A stretch of DNA of 8,449 nucleotides from Stenotrophomonas sp. (GTDB lineage: Bacteria > Pseudomonadota > Gammaproteobacteria > Xanthomonadales > Xanthomonadaceae). Within the stretch, counting starts at the first letter, position 1; each line of letters begins with the position of its first letter. The translations under genes and the position numbers were made by a program. The notes under the pieces were generated by a model. That model was not told where the DNA came from, searched no databases, and saw nothing but the letters and a program-made list of their open reading frames with translations. The stretch spans positions 1 to 8,449 of the forward strand of contig DQIG01000432.1 in assembly GCA_003525885.1 (NCBI GenBank), read 5' to 3'. This document shows, piece by piece, positions 5,355-8,449 of the stretch.

Positions 5355-7127
5355 TCAATCGATGAACTGCAGTCGTGCCAGTTCAGCGTACAGTCCACCT
5401 TCGGCCAACAGCTGCGCATGGGTGCCTTCGGCCACGATGCGGCCCTGGTCCATCACAACGATGCGGTCGGCCTTCAGTACGGTGGCCAGGCGATGGGCGA
5501 TGACCAGCGTGGTGCGGCCGGCCATCAACCGCTCCAGCGCCTGCTGCACGCCATGCTCGCTCTGTGCATCCAGCGCGCTGGTCGCTTCGTCCAGCAGCAG
5601 GATCGGCGCATCCTTCAGCAGTGCACGGGCAATCGCCACGCGCTGCTGCTGGCCACCTGAAAGGCGTGCGCCGCGCTCGCCCAGCTCGCTGTCGTAGCCC
5701 TGCGGCAACCCGCGCAGGAAACCATCGGCCTCGGCCGCGCGCGCGGCGTTCTCGACCTCGGCGTCGCTGGCCTGCAGCCGGCCGTAGCGGATGTTGTCGC
5801 GTGCACTGGCCGCGAACAGCGTCGGCTGCTGCGGCACCAGCGCCAGCTGCGCGCGCAGTTCGGCCGGGTCGACCTGGCGCACGTCGATGCCATCCACGCG
5901 GATGCGGCCGCTGGCCGGATCGTGGAAGCGCAGCAGCATCGACAGCACCGTGCTCTTGCCCGCGCCCGATGGGCCGACCAGCGCTACGGTCTCGCCCGGG
6001 CGGACATGCAGGTTGAAGTGATCCAGCGCGGCCTGGTCCGGGCGCTGCGGATAGTGGAACACCACGTCGTCGAACTGGATGTCGCCGCGCAGCGGCTGCG
6101 GTAGTGCGTGCGGCTGCGCCGGCGCACGGATCTCGATGTCTTCCTGCAGCAGCTCGCCGATGCGGCCCATGCCACCGGCCGCGCGCTGCAGCTCGTTCCA
6201 CACTTCGGCCAGGGCGCCCACCGAGCCGCCGCCGATCAGCGCGTACAACACGAACTGGCCCAGCGTGCCGGCACTGAGGCGTCCGTCGATGACATCGTGC
6301 GCGCCCAGCCACAGCACGCCAACGATGGCGCCAAACACCAGCAGGATGGCGCTGGCGGTGACCAGCGATTGCGCACCGATGCGCCGGCGCGCGGCACCGA
6401 TGGCATCGCCCAGTGCCTTGTCGAAGCGTCCGCGCTCATAGGGCTCGCGCGCATGTGCCTGCACCGTGCGCACTGCGCCCAGTGTCTCGCTGGCCAGGCT
6501 GTTGGCATCGGCGATGCGGTCCTGGCTGCTGCGCGCAACGGTGCGCAGCTTGCGCGCGCCGATGATGATCGGCAGCACCGCCAGCGGGATGCCGAGCAGC
6601 GACCACGCGGCCAGCCGCGGGCTGGTGACGAACAGCATCGCCAGGCTGCCGACCACGGTGACGCTGCTGCGCAGGGCGACCGACATGGTCGAACCGACCA
6701 CGCTGCGCAGCAGTTCGCTGTCGGCGGTCAGGCGAGAGACCAGTTCGCCGCTGCGACTACGGTCGTGGAACCCGGCACCGAGCTGGATCAGGTGTGTATA
6801 CAGGCGGCTGCGCAGGTCGGCGACGACCTTTTCGCCCAGCAGCGATACGAAGAAGAACCGTGCGGCCGTTGCCAGGGCCAGCACCACTGCCACCAGCATC
6901 AGCAGGGCGAAGGCACGGTTGATCTGGCCACCGCTGGTGAAGCCATGGTCGATCATCTGCTTCACGGCGGGGGGCAGGCTCAGCGTGGCGGCCGAAGACA
7001 CTGCCAGGGCCAGCAGCCAGGCGGTGAACAGCCCGCTATGGCGGCGCACGAACGGCCACAACGTCCGCAGGCTGCCGAGGCGGCGCAGCGGCGGGGTCGA
7101 GGCGGGGGCGTCGTCCTTGTCAGTCAT
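5355..7127 (-). CDS. MsbA-like half-size ABC exporter (fused permease and ATPase)
   Basis: A 590-residue inner-membrane ABC exporter half-transporter that would work as a homodimer. About six transmembrane helices lie in residues 30-310 (roughly 32-52, 72-93, 154-171, 173-190, 255-275, 287-306). The ATPase domain runs from about 345 to the end. All key motifs are intact: Walker A GPSGAGKST (385-393), Q-loop in LVPQQPTLF (about 433), signature LSGGQQQR (489-496), Walker B ILLLDEATSALD with Asp513 and catalytic Glu514, and the switch His545 in VIAHRLAT. It resembles the 'MsbA-related' permease/ATP-binding proteins more than lipid A flippase MsbA itself, and the substrate may be a lipid, drug or peptide. 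The ATG at 7127 overlaps the end of yigZ by eight bases. An in-frame GTG at 7160 would add 11 residues and lies deeper in yigZ, so I reject it. Neither start has a strong ribosome binding site. Confidence 0.94.
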   Translation of the reverse strand: MTDKDDAPASTPPLRRLGSLRTLWPFVRRHSGLFTAWLLALAVSSAATLSLPPAVKQMIDHGFTSGGQINRAFALLMLVAVVLALATAARFFFVSLLGEKVVADLRSRLYTHLIQLGAGFHDRSRSGELVSRLTADSELLRSVVGSTMSVALRSSVTVVGSLAMLFVTSPRLAAWSLLGIPLAVLPIIIGARKLRTVARSSQDRIADANSLASETLGAVRTVQAHAREPYERGRFDKALGDAIGAARRRIGAQSLVTASAILLVFGAIVGVLWLGAHDVIDGRLSAGTLGQFVLYALIGGGSVGALAEVWNELQRAAGGMGRIGELLQEDIEIRAPAQPHALPQPLRGDIQFDDVVFHYPQRPDQAALDHFNLHVRPGETVALVGPSGAGKSTVLSMLLRFHDPASGRIRVDGIDVRQVDPAELRAQLALVPQQPTLFAASARDNIRYGRLQASDAEVENAARAAEADGFLRGLPQGYDSELGERGARLSGGQQQRVAIARALLKDAPILLLDEATSALDAQSEHGVQQALERLMAGRTTLVIAHRLATVLKADRIVVMDQGRIVAEGTHAQLLAEGGLYAELARLQFID

Positions 7128-7725
7128 CCTGGTTGTCGTCTTGTATGCGGATACGGTCACGGGTGGCGTCGCGCAGGCGGATTTTCAATGCATCGACCTG
7201 ATCGGCGGGCAATTCGGCCCGCAGGCACACGCCGTTGGCATCGAACTGTTCATCGAGCTTCTCGGCGCCGAAGGCGGGCAGGGTGGCGTGCAGGGTGCCC
7301 AGGTCCTCGAAACCGGCCAGCAGCTGCAGCCGGGCCATCGCCACAAGCGGCAAGCGGGGGCCGGTCCGCAGGCACTCGGCGGCAGCGCCACCATAGGCGC
7401 GCACCAGTCCACCGGCGCCCAGCTTGATTCCGCCGAACCAGCGCGTCACCACCACCACCACCCGGTCGAAGCCTTGACCGTCGATCGCGGCCAGGATCGG
7501 CCGCCCGGCTGTACCGGCGGGCTCGCCATCGTCACTGGAACGGTAGTCCTGGCCGTGCCGGTAGGCCCAGCAGTTGTGGGTCGCGTCGGCTACCGCCACC
7601 TGCTGCAGGAACGCCGCCGCCGCCGTGGCACCGTCGATCGGCGCGGCATGGGCAATGAAGCGGCTGTGTTTGACTTCCAGCGTGTGGCTGACTGGCTGGG
7701 CGAGGGTATCGAGCATTCCCGTCAT
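7120..7725 (-). CDS. yigZ: YigZ/IMPACT-family protein
   Basis: A 201-residue protein of normal YigZ length. The N-terminal domain carries the family signatures SDDGEPAGTAGRPIL (about 64-78) and VVVTRWFGGIKLGAGGLVRAYG (91-112), which define the UPF0029/IMPACT N-terminal domain. A smaller C-terminal domain of ferredoxin-like (EF-G-like) fold follows. Eukaryotic IMPACT regulates the Gcn2 kinase; the bacterial role is not settled, with RNA or ribosome binding suggested from the fold. Two in-frame ATGs (7725 and 7716) begin MTGMLDTL; neither has a clear Shine-Dalgarno and the shorter form (198 residues) is equally possible. It starts about 31 bp after the Ala/Pro-rich gene's stop and overlaps the ABC exporter start by eight bases, so it probably lies inside an operon. 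Confidence 0.93.
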   Translation of the reverse strand: MTGMLDTLAQPVSHTLEVKHSRFIAHAAPIDGATAAAAFLQQVAVADATHNCWAYRHGQDYRSSDDGEPAGTAGRPILAAIDGQGFDRVVVVVTRWFGGIKLGAGGLVRAYGGAAAECLRTGPRLPLVAMARLQLLAGFEDLGTLHATLPAFGAEKLDEQFDANGVCLRAELPADQVDALKIRLRDATRDRIRIQDDNQDD

Positions 7726-7756
7726 TCTACGGGGTTGCCGGAGGTCGCTGTCCGCT

Positions 7757-8449
7757 TCAGTCGTCCAGCAGCGGGCGCAGGTCGCGCGGCAGTCGTGCTT
7801 CCGGATACTGCTGCACATAGCGCTCCAGGCTGGCGCGAGCCAGGTCGCGCTGGCCGTCGTCGAGGCGCGCGCGGATCTTCTGCAGCCACTGCCGACGCGG
7901 CAGGTGTGCATCGGCGTCCACTTCGGCCTGCACAGCATCCGCAGTGAGCCCCGCATCGGCGCCACGGCGCATGACGCCAGGGGCGGAGCGGCTCGGGGCC
8001 TGACGTTTCATCGAGTTGATCTCTACCCGATCCAGCGCCTGCGCCCGTTCGGCATCGGCAGCATTGGCCACTGGCGCCTCGGCAGTGCGCGCTTTCAACG
8101 CCCCTGCCGGGGCGGGCGCCAATGCCGGTGCGGGTGCCGAGTAGGCGACGGGTGCAGGTGGCGCGGGCGGCGCCGCGACCGGAGCGGGCGGGAGCGCCGC
8201 AAAGGACGTATCGGCGGCCGCATCCGCCGCCATCGATCGTGCAGCCTGGGCGGGGGCTTCAGCGGTCTCGGCCGGCGCAGGCCTGGGTACGCGCGCGACG
8301 GACGGTGCCGGGGGAGCGGCAACAGGGGCTGCCTGCGGTGCTGAGGGTTCGGCGGCCGCTTCCGAAGCGGCAACCGCGCTGTCGGCGGCACTACTCTCAG
8401 CGGCCTGATCGGCGACCGCGACGTCTGCCGCAGCCGGTGCCGCAGCAAC
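7757..8449 (-). CDS. Ala/Pro-rich protein, C-terminal part (start outside window)
   Basis: An open frame of 230 residues without a stop runs to the window edge, so the true N-terminus lies beyond 8449. The internal ATG at 8233 is not a convincing start, because the composition is continuous across it. Roughly the first 125 visible residues are almost pure Ala and Pro with scattered Glu, Val and Ser, an extended disordered linker. The last 55 residues form a compact helical unit (PRRQWLQKIRARLDDGQRDLARASLERYVQQYPE..LPRDLRPLLDD). The 'WL..I..L...G....A...L..Y...YP...LP.DL..LL' pattern resembles the TPR-like tail of some anti-sigma-factor-type membrane proteins. If so, a cytoplasmic domain, a membrane helix and an ECF sigma gene would lie upstream, outside the window. 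It precedes yigZ by about 31 bp on the same strand. Function not established. Confidence 0.8.
   Translation of the reverse strand, partial: VAAAPAAADVAVADQAAESSAADSAVAASEAAAEPSAPQAAPVAAPPAPSVARVPRPAPAETAEAPAQAARSMAADAAADTSFAALPPAPVAAPPAPPAPVAYSAPAPALAPAPAGALKARTAEAPVANAADAERAQALDRVEINSMKRQAPSRSAPGVMRRGADAGLTADAVQAEVDADAHLPRRQWLQKIRARLDDGQRDLARASLERYVQQYPEARLPRDLRPLLDD

Noticed and set aside
5352..5365. Small hairpin TCATC-AATC-GATGA at the end of the ABC exporter gene
   Set aside because: The 5-bp AT-containing stem overlaps the stop codon and has no T-run, so it is too weak to call a terminator.
7128..7160. GTG start 11 codons upstream for the ABC exporter
   Set aside because: It would lie further inside yigZ and adds residues unlike the family N-terminus. 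The ATG at 7127 gives the usual stop/start overlap.
6108..7947. Two long plus-strand open frames (6108-7427 and 6466-7947) opposite the ABC exporter and yigZ
   Set aside because: Low-complexity Gln/Arg/Ala-rich translations with no recognisable domain lie over two clearly real minus-strand genes.
8095..8448. 117-codon Pro/Arg-rich minus-strand frame at the window end
   Set aside because: It is an out-of-frame reading of the Ala/Pro-rich gene, whose own frame stays open and ends in a structured tail.

Overview
The window looks like an ordinary chromosomal stretch from a GC-rich gammaproteobacterium of the Xanthomonadaceae/Lysobacteraceae, most likely Stenotrophomonas. Two things point there: the high-GC codon use, with long antisense shadow frames, and several intergenic elements made of a GTAG tetranucleotide followed by a short perfect hairpin. 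That is the layout of the SMAG (Stenotrophomonas maltophilia GTAG) REP-like family. The genus call is an inference; no rRNA or marker gene is present.

Layout. (1) Positions 1-53: a perfect 40-bp palindrome at the window edge, just past the stop of the LysR gene. (2) 53-2799: a divergent regulator/efflux module. A LysR-type regulator (minus strand) faces a DHA2-like MFS transporter (plus strand) across 105 bp that carries a 19-bp inverted repeat. A small SnoaL/NTF2-like protein is coupled to the transporter by an ATGA stop/start overlap. (3) 2801-2881: a mirror-image pair of SMAG-type hairpins. (4) 3022-4932: an exported alpha-amino-acid ester hydrolase (S15/CocE-NonD family) with its catalytic triad and carboxylate cluster visible. 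(5) 4933-5089: a convergent gap holding three clear SMAG-type hairpins and one decayed one. (6) 8449-5090, all on the minus strand: the C-terminal part of an Ala/Pro-rich protein (its start lies outside the window), a YigZ/IMPACT-family protein, an MsbA-like half-size ABC exporter that overlaps yigZ by 8 bp, and a 64-residue conserved-looking small protein with a near-perfect ribosome binding site. These four probably form one transcription unit.

How the genes may work together. The LysR/MFS/SnoaL group has the usual form of an inducible efflux locus. The hydrolase is monocistronic and acts outside the cytoplasm; its family hydrolyses and transfers acyl groups of alpha-amino acid esters and beta-lactams. 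The minus-strand group joins genes with no obvious common pathway.

I found no phage, plasmid, IS, CRISPR or defence signature and no clearly new system. The most unusual features are the repeats, the coupled SnoaL-like gene, and the uncharacterised Ala/Pro-rich and 64-residue proteins. No gene-free stretch exceeds 300 bases.
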